Assembly: GCA_021018995.1 (NCBI GenBank)
Contig: CM037592.1
Span: 77,627,301-77,691,300, forward strand
DNA length: 64,000 nucleotides
From: Chloranthus sessilifolius
Lineage: Eukaryota; Streptophyta; Magnoliopsida; Chloranthales; Chloranthaceae
Reading direction: 5' to 3'
The notes beneath the pieces are model-generated. The model saw only the letters and a program-made list of their open reading frames with translations. It did not search any database and was not told the origin of the DNA. The translations under genes and the position numbers were made by a program. Of the stretch, positions 1-11,559 are shown in pieces. Within the stretch, counting starts at the first letter, position 1. The number at the start of each line of letters is the position of its first letter.

Positions 1-537
1 AGGATCCTCTTCAGTAGTTCAAACCATTCGATAGTTGCTGTAAACCTCTCGATATCTTTATTTCTCATCAGCAGAACCTCTCAATAGTTTGAAATAACCT
101 CTCGACAGCTTCCATTTAGTACTCAGACCTCTCGATAGGTTTAGGGAACCTTTCGATAGGTTCTTTTCTTTGCTTCAACAACTTGTACACAGCTTGGGGT
201 GCTGGCTTTCATCTGTCCAACACTCAGTGCCCTTTTGAGGGGTTCATTCTTCATCAGATGCAACTATTGCTTTGCTCCAATGTGTACACAGTTGGACACA
301 TGCGATTGCCATAGAATTTTGAGGCTCCTTGAATCTGCTTGATGGTTGGCCTTTTGGGATGCATGGGCACATGTTGAAGTAGCAGGTCTCTTCTTGGCAT
401 TTTTAGATGGATTTCTGCACTATGACTGTAATTTATTGCTAACTATAAAACACACCTAAGACACATTATTAGTCAACTCAGAAGTCCATCAAAGGTCAGG
501 TTAGGAGGTGAAAAATGATATTTTTCACTGATTAACA
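1..537 (-). repeat. Athila-1 3' LTR, partial (window edge)
   Basis: This copy matches the end of the right-hand LTR and stops at ATTAACA (531-537), where the right-hand copy also stops (6670). It contains the CTCTCGAYAGG-type repeat cluster that marks the U3 of this family. The upstream part of the LTR is outside the window. Confidence 0.8.
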
Positions 538-551
538 CACACCCAAACCTA
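538..551 (-). other. Polypurine-tract-like primer, Athila-1
   Basis: Directly next to the 3' LTR the minus strand reads AGGTTTGGGTGTG. Athila-2 has the same G-rich tract in the same place (13593-13606). Its position identifies it as the likely plus-strand primer and fixes the element's orientation. Confidence 0.6.
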
Positions 552-2215
552 AGCTTTGCTAGTACCTGAGCAAAGGAGAGATTAAAAACAAATATTGAAA
601 ACAGAAAATGCCACTTTTGTAGGGAGCACAAATGTATTTAACATATGCATCAAGCCTTTTAAACTCCTAGGTGATCCCTAGTGGAGGAGTGAAGTCTCCT
701 GAAGGTTTCCAGTGAAGTTACCCACAAACTTCAATATGAACATAATTAAATCAGGTGCAACTAGTTACAAGTTAGATTCCAACAAATTCAGCTTCATTCC
801 ATACCTGTCTCCTTCAAATTCAGAAGTTTCAAAGCAGTAAATATACACAATTTAATACTTAAATCCTTTTTCAAACTTATCACAACCAATATGAAATCAT
901 CAAGAGAACAATATGTGCAAAACAGTATGTAATTTACCATTAATTGGAGAAGCAACTTTAAACAATGCCTAAATAAATCCAATTTCAGACCCAATGTTCT
1001 CACAGGCATACTCTCACAAATGATTTCAAAGGTGTTCAATTTCACTCAAGCCCAAGAGCAGTTACAGCCCTCAAATAGGACTATAAGCATGAGCATAGGC
1101 AGTTACTCTAATTTATAAAATCCTCTAGTAATTTCACCATAGATTAAGCAATTCCTTATCTCCACATGACAACTCAATCAACTTCAGATCAGTAGGGTCT
1201 TTTTATTGGATTGTAATGTGGCTTATGGGTAAGGTTTATAAAGAATAAAAGGGGAAAGAATGATTCAAAATTGAGAAATCAGTAAGGTAAGAAGGTGATT
1301 TGCAACTTCACAACCTTCATTTAAGCACATCTTCATTTTTCTTGAGATTTTTCAGATTTGAAGTGGCCATCTTCTCATCTTCTTTTTCAAAATTTCCAAT
1401 GAAGTGACTTCTCTTCTCTTTATTTTTTTCTTTTATTTTCTTTTTCTATTTTTCTCCTTTTGTATGCTTTTCTTTTGTATTTTTCTCATTTTTTTTTATG
1501 AGCTGGAATGTCACAGCTATACAACTGATATACTATTTTTCTTAGATTTTCTCCCTTCTCCTTTCACCAAATATCAAACCTTGCTCTTATATCCTCACTT
1601 CTCCCTCCACTTCCTGAATTCTCAGATTGAGGGTGAACTAAAACAGGTCAAGAGGTTAAGGCAAAAAAAATGTTTTTATTTTTGTCATAGAAGAATGAAA
1701 ATTTTAGGCTCAAATGGTGTATACAAAGGCAGTTCAAAGGGTAGGGATTTTTAGCACAAATTGTCCAAGGGATGGCCTTACATCATATCTTCAATGTCAT
1801 GAGTGCTGCCACTTTGCTTCAATTTGGAGTGCCTAACTTCTAGAGAGAAGAACTAAATTCAAACAGTTCTCAGAGCAGAAAAAATGTCAAACACTCTTCA
1901 AATAGAATTTTACAAGCCCAAGTCTCACTGGGTTTGGTCTTCCTTTCGATTCACAAGGCATGTTCTTACTTTTTCTATCCTTAATGGTTCACTATATCCT
2001 GATTATGAAAAAAATTTCTTGATGATCTCCTTCATTGAAGTGCTAAATTTTTAAAAGATCCTAGCATTAAACAGTCTATCCTGCATTTTAAATCTTCCTT
2101 TTTCAAAATTGCTTAGTTTGAAAGTCTGCTAAATTTGTTTTTGTTTTTTTTTAGTTTTTATTAACACCTTTGCACTTGGCTTACCTACTTCATAATTTTT
2201 TAAAAATTATCTTGC
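552..2215 (-). other. Athila-1 3' untranslated region, non-coding
   Basis: I see no supportable gene. The stretch is AT-rich and collinear with Athila-2 13607-15220: both share a TAGGTGATCCCTAGTGGAGG block (669-688), a block near GGCATACTCTCA, and a T/C-rich block near 1400-1500. Short ORFs here are not conserved between the two elements. Confidence 0.6.
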
Positions 2216-2231
2216 TACACCCCCAAACCTA
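2216..2231 (-). other. Second, internal polypurine-like tract, Athila-1
   Basis: The minus strand reads AGGTTTGGGGGTGTAG, a near copy of the tract beside the 3' LTR but about 1.7 kb inside the element, just past the end of the extra ORF. Athila-2 (15221-15240) and, more weakly, Athila-3 (59793-59806) have it in the corresponding place. Confidence 0.5.
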
Positions 2232-2527
2232 TGAGGAACAGTGCCCTCACTATTTCAGAAATATAACAGCTAAACAAGGTAAAAGCAAAATTAAACTACA
2301 CAAAGTAGGATAACAATGAACAGCAGAGATGAACTATATACAATGGCACATAAAGGAAACATTTCATTAAAATGAGCTATATACAATGGCACATAAAAGG
2401 AACATTTCATTAAAATGAACTATATACAAAATAGTTACAGAGATGACAAAATGCAAAGAGAAAACTATATACTACCATGAACAATTGTATCTGAACTACA
2501 TAGTCTAAACACAACCACTATCTACAC
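2232..2527. other. Non-coding spacer with short tandem duplication
   Basis: Between the internal G-rich tract and the stop of the extra ORF. A ~52 bp unit containing ACTATATACAATGGCACATA is repeated at about 2330-2425, with a third partial copy. Nothing else is recognised. Confidence 0.5.
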
Positions 2528-4567
2528 CTAATCAGACTCAATACCTGAACTTAAAACAAAAGGAGGGTTCCAGGCATATTTTTCTTTATAAGAATTCTTG
2601 TCCTTCTTCACTGGCTTTGCACTAGCAGCATCAGGTGTGGATTTGATTACAGCTAGCTTCTTCTTCTTCTTTGGCTTTACACCAGGCTCCTTGATGGAAA
2701 TACCAGCTGACTGAACAGATTTCAGTGTTGGATAGAGGGATAAGGTATCAACAAGTTTCGACAGCAGGATGGATTTGTCTTTATAGACCTTGTACAAATT
2801 GAGGGAGTTTAAGACCATCAACTAAAGCTTCCATTCCTCTTGCCCGTGGGCCTCCAACACAGGGTCAATCTCTACTTCATGGGCCTGCTGTTGCAAAGCC
2901 ATGACAGCATCCATAAGAAACTTGACATCTTCCCCAACATAAGGGTTGTTCTCTATGGCTTTGGTGAGGGATGACAAAGGTGAAAAGGTGTTGGTTCCAT
3001 ATGGGACAATGGCCCAATGGTGTGAGGGTCATCCATGGAGGAAGGGGCGATGGGTAGCTCAGGTGGTGGTGTGAAGGTAAAATGAAGGTAAGTGGCAACT
3101 CCTCTTCCACAGTAACTGACTCAGGTGGGGTGGAAGGATAGGTAAAAGGTAGAGAGGGTAGGTCATCTTTCAAGGGGTTAGTTTGGGTAGAAGAGTCCCT
3201 GGTAGAAGGTGCAGGTTTTGGTTCTTCTACCTCAGCAGTGGTAACCACTACTATAGGGGACAACTGAGGAGATGGAGGTAGAGTGGGTATAGGAATGGGT
3301 GTAAGAGAGGGAGTTGTAAGAGGTTGAATGGTTGAGGTAGATGGGATTAAGGTGGATTGAATGACATGCAGGTAGGTGGCCATAACAAATTGGTTTTCTG
3401 TATTGGTTTAAAGCTAGGCTAGGATTGATGTGAGAAGGGAAAGGATATGGGCATAGGTATCTGGTAAGATTTGAGTTTGGGTAGCAGGTGGAATGGCTGG
3501 AATAGGCTGGAAAGGTGAGGTGAAAGCATGGTGAAAACGGTTAGGATGTGGGGAATAAGGTAAAGGGGAGTACTCATGCCCAATATCTTCCACAATGGAA
3601 TCTATTAGGGATGAATATCCCTCAGTGGTGAAGTGTTCCAGCTCCTGGGTATGGATAGGTGACATGGAGGTAGTGGGGTCAATATCAAAAGGTGTGGATA
3701 GTGGAGAGGATGTAACTGGGTCAGATGATGTAGATGTGAGTGGAGCTATTGGTTCAGGGCTTATAGGTTCTAGGCTTGGAATGGATGGGCTAGCTGGAGG
3801 GGTTGTGGATGTGGCTTGCTTGGTTTCTCTCTGGTAGGTGGTTTGTATGGGTGGTGAAGGCAAGAGTAATATTGGGTCAGTGGTAGGAGGAGCTAACACA
3901 GGGGTAATTGTGATGATGGTAGAGGGAATGGATGAGTTGCTGGAAGGGATGGGGATAGAAATGGAAGGTATGGTGGTGGATGGGAGGATACTGGTAAAAC
4001 TGACAACAGCAGGCGTCATAGGAATAAGAGTGATAACAACAGAGGTAACAATAATAGGGATGACTGATACAGATGTTGAGGTCATCGGTAGAGGCACTGA
4101 ACTACTACCAGCAGAGTTGGGCAAAGGTATTGAGCTAGCTACTGGAGCTATAGAGATAATAGGAGTAGGTGTTGAGTTGGGCACCTGAGGTGTTTCCTTT
4201 TCAGAACTCTCAACTAGCTTCTTCTTGCTCTTTCCAATCAGGGTCATACTAGTGGACCAAGCTCTCCCAAAATTTTCCTTCAGTAGGTTCATCTTTCTTC
4301 AATACAAACTTTCCTTTCTTTAGCAGAGCAGTAATGAGTCTGTTGTAAGGTAACCCTGGCAACACCTGTCCCTTTTTTATCTTGTCATGTACATCCACCA
4401 TGGCCTCAACTATCAGCTGAGGGGTATTAAAGAATTGGCCCATGGAGAAGAAATAGAGGGCACCCACTATAGGGGTTCTTCTCTCTTGCTGATGTCCACT
4501 GACATATACATTCTTTCTCAAAATTGTATCAATGAAAAGCAGGTTGGGGTCTAAATCTCTTCTCATT
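2528..4567 (-). pseudogene. Extra downstream ORF of Athila-1, C-terminal part, broken
   Basis: The reading starts at an Arg-Arg-Asp-Leu-Asp motif near 4566. It continues through a conserved block (ERRTPI, ALYFFSMGQFF, EAMVD, LPYNRLITALLKKG) that aligns with the Athila-2 ORF (LPYAKLIIRLLLRGG). It then becomes a long Pro/Ser/Thr-rich region (about 4290-2880) and ends in a lysine-rich tail with stop at 2528. Frameshifts break it at about 4250, 3400 and 2850. The N-terminus is lost at the 4567 junction. Such ORFs occur downstream of gag/pol in plant Athila/Tat-type elements and resemble 'putative plant transposon proteins' of unknown function. That family link is from memory and not searched. Confidence 0.65.
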
Positions 4568-5599
4568 AGGATGATAAAAACAACACAATAAAAGAAAAAT
4601 CTCAAACAAAGACACCAAGGTAAGGCAACCAGGCTTGCAAGAACTAGGGCTATTGCAGCAAGTTTTAAAAGGTAAGTAGGGTATGTCCACAGGGAAATGT
4701 GCTACAGAATGTCGTAAATCTCCAGATCTAGAATAGATCTAGCACTCTAACCTATTCTAATTCAAAACAAAGCAGGAAAGGAAAGAAGAGGTTTTTTTGG
4801 GGTTGTCACTTTACTAAAACTACAGAAAATTAAATCTAAATGCTAACTGATCCAGAGGTTAGTAGAAAATAGATTTGAAGAAATAGAGAAAGGTTTTGGG
4901 GAATTAAAATTAAAGGTGGAGAATAGCAGCATGGGATTTGGTCCTCTTTGAAAATTGATTGGTTAAACAGCTATGTAGGGGATTGGTATGCAGCTATCCT
5001 TCATCTGGCTATAAGCACAGATGCAAGGTAGAAAAAATCAATCTAAACCAGAGGATTGGATTGATCTTAAGGTTATGATATGTCAACATCAATGGTCACA
5101 AATCATCCCAGGGATTTTTTCCAACCCAAAGATTTTAATTAGAACAATAAAATCACTACAGATGCTATGAATGCAAGGCTACAAGCTCAGGCATCCACAG
5201 GAATATTAAACCTAGGAAGATCAGATGGCTATCAAGAGATCTAAAGGTTAAATGAATGGGCATTCCCAAATACATAAATCTGATTGAGAATCTAATGGAA
5301 CCACAGGATCTATAGATTTAAAAAAACTGTACAACCAATAATTTATTGATTCAAAACAACTTACAATAGATTATTCTCAGATCTGTAATCTATGCATCAT
5401 CTAATCCTCATACAAAACTATCAAACCTCTCAATTTTATAGATCTACCTCACCCTAGCTGCTACAAGTATTTAGCCAACCATGGTTGGGCTAAAGAGAGA
5501 ATGGGAAAGAGGGAAGAAGGATGGAATTTTGGGAGAAAAGGGATTCGAATTTGATCTCTGGCCTCTGTCGATTTCTGGATGGTTCTTCTGTTAGGCTTC

Positions 5600-5618
5600 T
5601 CCTCTATTTATACTCTTC
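5600..5618 (-). promoter_or_regulatory. TATA-like box of Athila-1 LTR
   Basis: The minus strand reads GAGTATAAATAGAGGAG. It lies about 270 bp downstream, in the element's direction, of the hairpin cluster, as in the other LTRs here. Confidence 0.55.
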
Positions 5619-5869
5619 CCTCTCTGTTCTTAGATCTATTTCAGCCAATCAGAGCTCAAGGGAATAATTCTGTTATTTTGGGCTGCTGATGTGATTGATT
5701 TTCCTTCTAGAATCCCCCACCAATTGGTTCGAATTGGACAAGTACATGTGAGGTGGTTAGAGAGTTCACATTCGTGCCCATTTGAATTCCAAAAATACCC
5801 TCAAACCAGCTAAATAGCCTTGAGATTAGTGCAACAAGTTACTGACTTGATGTGCTTCTCAGCGGGAAC

Positions 5870-6370
5870 TGAGAAGTTCCAAAATCGTGCTTCGAGAGGT
5901 TTAGAGAACCTCTCGACAGGTTCTGAGTATTATTTTTGCTCCATTTGACAGGTTAGAACTGGCCTTCGACAGGTTCTATTGAATTGCTCGACATGATGAA
6001 TTCAATGCTTAACTGTTGCACTAGCTTTAGCCATCCTCTTGACAGGATGATGCAACCTCGCGAGATTCAGTGGGACTTCAGGTAACTTCTTGCTAGGTTG
6101 GCTCTGTCTGTTCGATAGGGTTAGGGTACCTCTCGGTATAATTTTAGCTTTCTGCACTTCGCGAGGATGGTTTCTTCAGTAGACCTCTTGCTAGGTTGAT
6201 TTTCACTATTTGATAGGATCCTCTTCAGTAGTTCAAACCATTTGATAGGTGCTGTAAACCTCTCAACATCTTTATTTCTCATCAGCAGAACCTCTCGATA
6301 GGTTGAAATAACCTCTCGACAGCTTCCATTCAGCACCCAGACCTCTCGATAAGTTCTTTTCTTTGCTTCC
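5870..6370 (-). repeat. U3 hairpin/CTCTCGAYAGG repeat cluster, Athila-1
   Basis: The cluster has many degenerate copies of CTCTCGAYAGGTT and its complement. The clearest hairpin is CGAGAGGTT (5893-5901), loop TAGAG, AACCTCTCG (5907-5915), a perfect 9-bp stem. The left LTR copy carries the same cluster at about 20-160. Confidence 0.65.
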
Positions 6371-6670
6371 ACAACTTATACATAGCTTGGGGTGAAGAAT
6401 GGCATGTGTTCAACATGTACACAGTTGGACACATGCCATTGCCATAGAATTTTGAGGCTCCTTGAATCTGCCTGATGGCTGGCCTCCTGGGCTGCATGGG
6501 TACATGTTGAAGCAATAGGTCTCTTCTTGACATTTTTAGATAGATTTTTGTACTATGATTGTAATTTATTGCTAACTATAAAACACACTTAAGACACATT
6601 ATTAGTCAACTCAAAAGTCCATTAAATGTCAGGTTAGGGGGTGAAAAATGATATTTTTCACTGATTAACA

Positions 6671-8930
6671 CAGTTCCTCAAGGCTATCGGTCCCCAAGCG
6701 CTTAGCGACATTACTGGGCATAATCGTGATTGTATAATTGAAGATGTACGATGTTTGAGATTCATTTCGAACAAGGCTGTCTGGTGAACGAGAGGGTGAA
6801 CGACCCATACGTAAAGATTGGCGTAAAGCAATGCCACCAAGATCCAATGGTTTGTGCCCAATCTCATGAGACAATGATTCCCCCTTTTGATCGGCCACGG
6901 GTGCCCCTATGCGAGGAAGGGTTCGGGATTTTTGGGCGAAACCATAGATCCCGAAGATAATTTAACACAACTACCCAAGCGGAGTGAATATTGATGTCAC
7001 AACGCTTTGTGGGAGTGTGTGCTACTTTTGATGATGATCTTACAAATAGATCAACTGTATAAAAACATGGACCCATTAGGGGCAATACACAAGGCGATGG
7101 AAGTCCTGACTCAGATCCTGTCCGGGTACCATTTATAGGAACAATGACCCAAACGCATGGCGTACACTTTATAGGGATACCATGCAGGTTTTAAGCCTAC
7201 GCTCGAGAATAATTAAGGGAAAAGATCCCTTCTGCATCCATGCATGAATATAGTTGTTCGATATGTAATCTCATTTTGCGATGGAATGAAACCAATCAAA
7301 ACATTGACCATTTGACCGAGATTGATACTATTGCTCCTACTTTGAAGTAGGATCCAAAGATCTAAGGTGAACCTTAGATTTTAGGACATTAATTTAGCAC
7401 AGCTGCGTAGCTATGCGCCATAAACCGATATCATAAGTCAGTGGTGAGATGCTTCTTCTGATTCATCCAAAGCCGTTGTTGACATGGAATGATTTAGCAA
7501 CTCGAGAGGTTGCTTGATTCGAGGCTTTGGGCCATTTGATGTTCCTACACATTCTCAAGAAAATGTCAGTCCCTTTTTTATTTATACAGATAACAAATGT
7601 GCATCCTAGTTAACAGAAGAAGTAAACTTTTACCTATATTTTTTTTTTTTTTCTTTCTTGAAAACTTATATTTTTTAGATTTTTTAGATTTTTCCTTTTT
7701 CTCTCTCTTCTTTGAGATGAAAGTACGATGCTGCAAAAATGTACATGGACATAAAAAGGAGAATATATTTTTGGATTTTTTAAGATTTTTTTTTCATCTC
7801 TTTCTTTTTTGTTTGATGCCTTAACAATGAGACGAAGTAATGGGTCCCATTTGGAGCATAGTCGAACCCGTTCATGCGATCGAACCTGAGTGAGGTTCAG
7901 AATTTTTACCAAGGTTAGTACGTCCATCCCTTTGGATTGAATAAACCTTTTATCCTTATCTCGGGTCACACGTTTGACGATGTGGCCTAAATATCTACCT
8001 GATCAGGACTAGATTTGAGTAGACATGAGCGACCCAGAGACGACCAGAAAACCCATAAATGTAATCAAAGGACAAATTGATTTTCATTTTCTCTCCCCCC
8101 TTCTTTTTTTTTCTTTTAGAAACATTTTTACTCACAGCACCCAAGATGAGTTTCCTCCATGCCTGTTGTTACCCTCTTTTTTATCCGTAGCGCCCTTTCG
8201 AGTTTTCACCACGTCCATGGGTATGCATTTTTACCCCAAACGTCTTTTCAGATTTTCACCTGGTCCGCACAAGTTTGCTCTTTTTACCTGTGGCGCCCTG
8301 ATGGGTTTTCACCATGTCCTTTTTGCTTTGATCTCGTATATTTTTATTTTATTTTATTTTATTTTCGTTTCATTCATTTTTTCAAAGACCACGTCATGGA
8401 CGTCGATTCCGTCATAGCCGATTGGATGGAGTTCTTCTGTTGTCTTCCAGCCCGGCTTGTGCTGACTCAATGAATACTGTGACTACTTGTAGACTTTTAA
8501 AGAGGGCTTTCTTCAGGGATGTATCGTAGCCATGGATTTAGAAGGGATAGGTTAGTAATTTTGAAGGTATTCTTGGGTTTAAAGGTTTTTCTTGATTCGG
8601 TTCTAGTTGCCGTAATACACTTCTTCCTTGGGGGATTTTCAGACATCCTCTTTTTAGGATTTTGCTTGTTTGATTCATTTAGATTTTCATGGTAACTCTT
8701 TTTCTATTTTTTTTTTTGTTTGGTATATATACTTTTTCTTTCTTCTTTTTCTGGGAAGGGGTTTATGAAAGAAAGGCTAATGACTCAATGGGTGTAGAAA
8801 AGGGTATGAGCATTTAGGGACATTTTTTGGCTACTTGGCTTTGAAATGATGGCCTCTTTTATGGGGTCCTTAACCAGTCACGTATCCATCTTATCAATAC
8901 TTATCTTACCGCAGGAGACTAGGAGTAGAA
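6671..8930 (-). other. Ogre-1 region downstream of integrase, non-coding
   Basis: No supportable gene. It holds T-rich stretches (7640-7800, 8700-8760), a three-copy tandem repeat (8165-8330) and otherwise unrecognised sequence. Its right side joins integrase directly, so it is Ogre-1 internal sequence between integrase and the off-window 3' LTR. Some Tat elements carry an extra antisense ORF here; I see no convincing one. Confidence 0.55.
8165..8330 (+). repeat. Tandem repeat, 3 copies of ~52 bp
   Basis: Each unit holds a T-run plus ACC, then a GTGGCGCCC-like core, then TTTTCACCATGTCC. Examples are GTAGCGCCCTTTCGAG at about 8187 and GTGGCGCCCTGATGGG at about 8291; the middle copy is more diverged. 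Tandem repeats in this 3' region are known from Ogre-type elements. Confidence 0.6.
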
Positions 8931-8934
8931 TCAT

Positions 8935-9990
8935 CGCACGCATCTAGCGTTGATGGGCTCAGGAAAATGTTCTCCGTCCATTGTGGCAAGGCAGAGCGTG
9001 TATCAAGGGAGTACTTCTTGGATCACGTAAGGTCCTTCCCAGTTGGGCTTGAATTTCTCTTGGATCAATATGGAGAGAAGGGAAGATTTTCTTGAGTACA
9101 GTGTCACCCACTTTCAAATCTTGAGTGCGAACATGCTTGTTATAAGTACTTGCGATCCTCGCCTAATAGGCCTAGGTGTTTTCCTTTCGATTAGGTTCAG
9201 CTGTTTGAAACGAGATCTTTCTCTTTCGACGTCCTATAAATCGAACTTGATGAGGATATAGAGTGAAGGTACTTCAACTTCAACGGGTAGAATGGCCTCA
9301 GTTCCATACACAAGGGTGAACGGTGTTGCCCCTGTAGCGGTACAGATCAACAATCGGTAGGCCCATAGTGCGAAAGGTAAATTTTCACTCCAATCTCGAT
9401 AAGGGACGACCATATTCTCAAGGATGCAGATAACTATCTTGTTGGTGGCTTCAATGACTTCATTGGTTTGCGGCTGATATGGTGACGAGTGGTGATGTTT
9501 GATCTTGTACTGCTCGCATAAGGCTCTAATATGCTTGTTCGCAAAGTTGGTGCCATTATATGTGATGATGTCCTTGGGCATGTCAAATCGACGTACGATA
9601 TTATTCTTGATAAACTTCTCAACATGACTGGCGGTAATGTACTCATGGCAACGGGGATGAACTGATGCCTGTTAGAAGCTTTCAGATTGATCTTTCCGAC
9701 AACGCCGAGGCCCCATGCTGCGAATGATCATGGAGTGGTCATGCTGTGTAGATCTATGGCTGGAACATGTATCAGACTAGAGTGTTCTTGGTATTTATAG
9801 CACTTTTGAACGTGCTTGCAACAATCAGTTTCTATTGTAGTATGGAAATATCCTTGTCGTAGGATATTTTTGGCAACCATGTGCCCATTGACGTGGGCTC
9901 CGCATACTCTCTCATGAATCTCTTTCATGATATTGGCTACCTCGCTTTCAGTTAGGTATCAGAGTAAGATATTGCTATATGATCGCTTGT
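8935..9990 (-). pseudogene. Integrase of Ogre-1, degenerate
   Basis: On the minus strand the reading gives an integrase zinc-finger block (HERVCGAHVNGH...CYKYQ, about 9928-9780), then a core containing WGLGVVGKI, ITYNGTNF, SPYQPQTNEVIEATNK and TPFTLVYGTEAILPVEV, then a C-terminal part with GDTVLKK and WEGPYVI. This enzyme would insert the element's cDNA into the genome. It looks inactive. The first core Asp is Gly (WGLG for WGLD), the second is Tyr (TYNG for SDNG), the last zinc Cys is Tyr, and a deletion plus frameshift near 9645 removes the stretch after FIPVA. Only the Glu of IEATNK remains. Confidence 0.85.
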
Positions 9991-10079
9991 AGAGGCACTT
10001 GCCACAGATGATATAGTTTACCACTAAATGTTGGATGGTCCGCCTGTCTGTCTTGGATGTATCTTCAGGGAAGGCTCAA

Positions 10080-10612
10080 GTTTCAAGAAAATTGTTGATA
10101 TCTGAGAACCATGGAGGCTCATCATCTAACTTTATGGATCCCTCGATCTGGAGGTAAAAGGCCGATTCGTTTCTTTGTCTGATCATGATCGATTTCATTT
10201 CGACGCCATAGGGAATTTCTACCATTGATGCCAAGGTGGCCAACACATCAGCAAATCGATTTCTTGCTCTTCGGATATAGGAGAAGGTAACGTTGTCGAA
10301 GCACGTTGTCAGATCTTTGAGGAGTTCATGGTATGGGATTAGCTTTTTATCCTTTGTTTTCCAATCTCTATTGGTTTGGCATATGATTAGCTATGAGTCA
10401 CCAAACACCTTGAGGTGACTTACGTTCAGGTCGAGAGTTGCCTGTAAGCCAGCTACACAGGCTTCGTACTCGACCATATTATTAGTGTAGGAGAAATTAA
10501 GCTTGATGTAGACTGGAATGTGAGACCCTTTTGGCGAGATTAGAACAACGCCGACTCCTTGGCCTTCAGCATTGGATGCCCCGTCGAAGTGCATTATTCA
10601 GGACTCCTCTGT
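10080..10612 (-). pseudogene. Second, archaeal-type RNase H of Ogre-1
   Basis: The reading contains MHFDGASNAEGQGVGVVL, then EYEACVAGLQATLDL, then VFGDSQLI, the Asp-Glu-Asp arrangement of an RNase H fold. It continues through RRARNRFADVLATLASM near 10235. An added archaeal-type RNase H between the retroviral-type RNase H and integrase is a known hallmark of the plant Tat lineage. The visible catalytic residues are retained, but stop codons interrupt the flanks (about 10390 and 10600). It follows a conserved linker reading DYEPLRTEFLDEDILF. Confidence 0.8.
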
Positions 10613-11075
10613 TTCTTCTGTGTCATCCTCTATCATGAACAAGATGTCCTCATCAAGGAATTCAGTTCTCAAAGGTTCGTAATCAAGTAAAGAATTTTTG
10701 ATAAGATGATCAGCGATTGCTTACCCCTTGATTGACTTTTGGGAGACATATGTGATGTCAAACTCCGATAAGAGAAGCTGCCAGCGTGCAGTCCGACCAG
10801 TGAGAGCCGACTTTTGAAATAAGCACTTTAATGGATCCATTCTTGCTAAGGGGAGAACTGCCTGAGATAGCAGATAGTGGCAAAGCCTCTTTGTAGCCCA
10901 TACGAGAGCCATACCTGCTTTCTCCATATGAGAATAACTTGTCTCATAATCAGTTAATTTCTTACTCAGGTAGTAAATAGCCTGCTCTCTTCTTTCTGTC
11001 TCATCATAATGCCTTAGGACACATCCCATCGAGGATTCCGTCATGGAGAGGTACATTAACAGCGGTCTCTCGGGT
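10613..11075 (-). pseudogene. Retroviral-type RNase H of Ogre-1 with linker
   Basis: Reading from 11056 gives MYLSMTESSMGCVLR, AIYYLSKKLTDYETSYSHMEK, ALVWATKRLCHYLL and RTARWQLLLSEFDITY, the connection/RNase H region that follows RT in Tat elements. It ends at KSIKG followed by a stop (about 10721), then the linker to the second RNase H. The Athila-2 insertion separates it from RT: 11074-11078 is GTACT, repeated at 27928-27932. Confidence 0.85.
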
Positions 11076-11078
11076 ACT
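11074..11078. repeat. Target-site duplication GTACT, left of Athila-2
   Basis: This is identical to 27928-27932 on the other side of Athila-2. Both copies lie in Ogre-1 pol. Confidence 0.9.
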
Positions 11079-11559
11079 TGTTGCGATCTCCAATGTGCTT
11101 ACTTTATTTGTTGGTGGTAAAAACAATTTAAAATCAAAGTAAAATAGGGGATGGAATCAGCACAACTAAGAAATCCTAGACCTGCAAGATACAGGGTCCA
11201 TTTGTAGCAAGTTTTGATAAGTAAGAGTTTGTCCCACAGGGAAAGGTGATCTATAGCTCCAAGGGAGCCATCTCTAGTAGTCCTTCCAGATCTGACTACA
11301 GATCTGGCAGTTCTAAAAGGAGGGGAGTTTAGGGTCACTTATTCTAAGTATCCTAAGGTAGCCTAATGAATTAACCACAGAAAGGGGTTGAGAAGATGGA
11401 TGGAGTGAGGGAAAATAAATATAAAAGGTGAGAAGTATGCTATTGGATTCAGATATGCTGGAATTTATGACTCAGATCCAGATCTGTTGGTATAGAAATC
11501 CTGTCCAATGGCTACATTATCACCAAAGAGGAGAAAGAATTCAACTCATCCCTGTGCCA

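Larger units (their letters stand above)
1..6670 (-). mobile_element. Athila-1: truncated Athila-like LTR element inserted in Ogre-1
   Basis: The segment starts inside one LTR (1-537) and ends with a second copy of the same LTR (4569-6670). The repeated stretch is positions 1-537 against about 6215-6670; the left copy carries about 80 extra bases near 200-290. A G-rich tract on the minus strand next to 537 marks the 3' LTR, so the element reads right to left. Inside are a 3' untranslated region and the C-terminal part of the extra downstream ORF. Gag, the primer site and the first ~35 bp of the 5' LTR are missing. The right end is followed by CAGTT, the presumed target duplication, whose partner lies outside the window. 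The Athila assignment rests on similarity to Athila-2. Confidence 0.8.
4569..6670 (-). repeat. Athila-1 5' LTR, truncated at its inner end
   Basis: The stretch aligns with the Athila-2 LTR from about 35 bp inside that LTR's inner end: CTTGCAAGAACTAGGG matches CCTGCAAGATACAGGG, and AGTTTTAAAAGGTAAG matches AGTTTTGATAAGTAAG. It ends TTTTTCACTGATTAACA at 6670, as the left copy does. Reading on the minus strand it contains U3 with the hairpin cluster (about 6370-5870), a TATA-like box, and a long transcribed part. The inner ~35 bp and the primer site were lost with gag. Confidence 0.75.

Noticed and set aside
1404..1754. Plus-strand ORF with a Phe-rich, membrane-like N-terminus
   Set aside because: The Phe run comes from a T-rich stretch in the untranslated region. 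The equivalent Athila-2 stretch does not keep the frame.
3595..4188. Plus-strand ORFs opposite the Athila-1 extra ORF
   Set aside because: Shadows of the Pro/Ser/Thr-rich minus-strand coding. Conservation with Athila-2 follows the minus-strand frame.
6658..7085. Overlapping short ORFs right after Athila-1, considered as an antisense ORF of a Tat element
   Set aside because: Short, in several frames, without a recognisable motif or start context.
8700..8930. Ogre-1 3' LTR just left of integrase
   Set aside because: None of the landmarks of the 5' LTR (GTTAGGCACCCGATCG, GAGCTCTCGAGCCCTTG) occurs between 6671 and 8930, so the 3' LTR is taken to lie outside the window.
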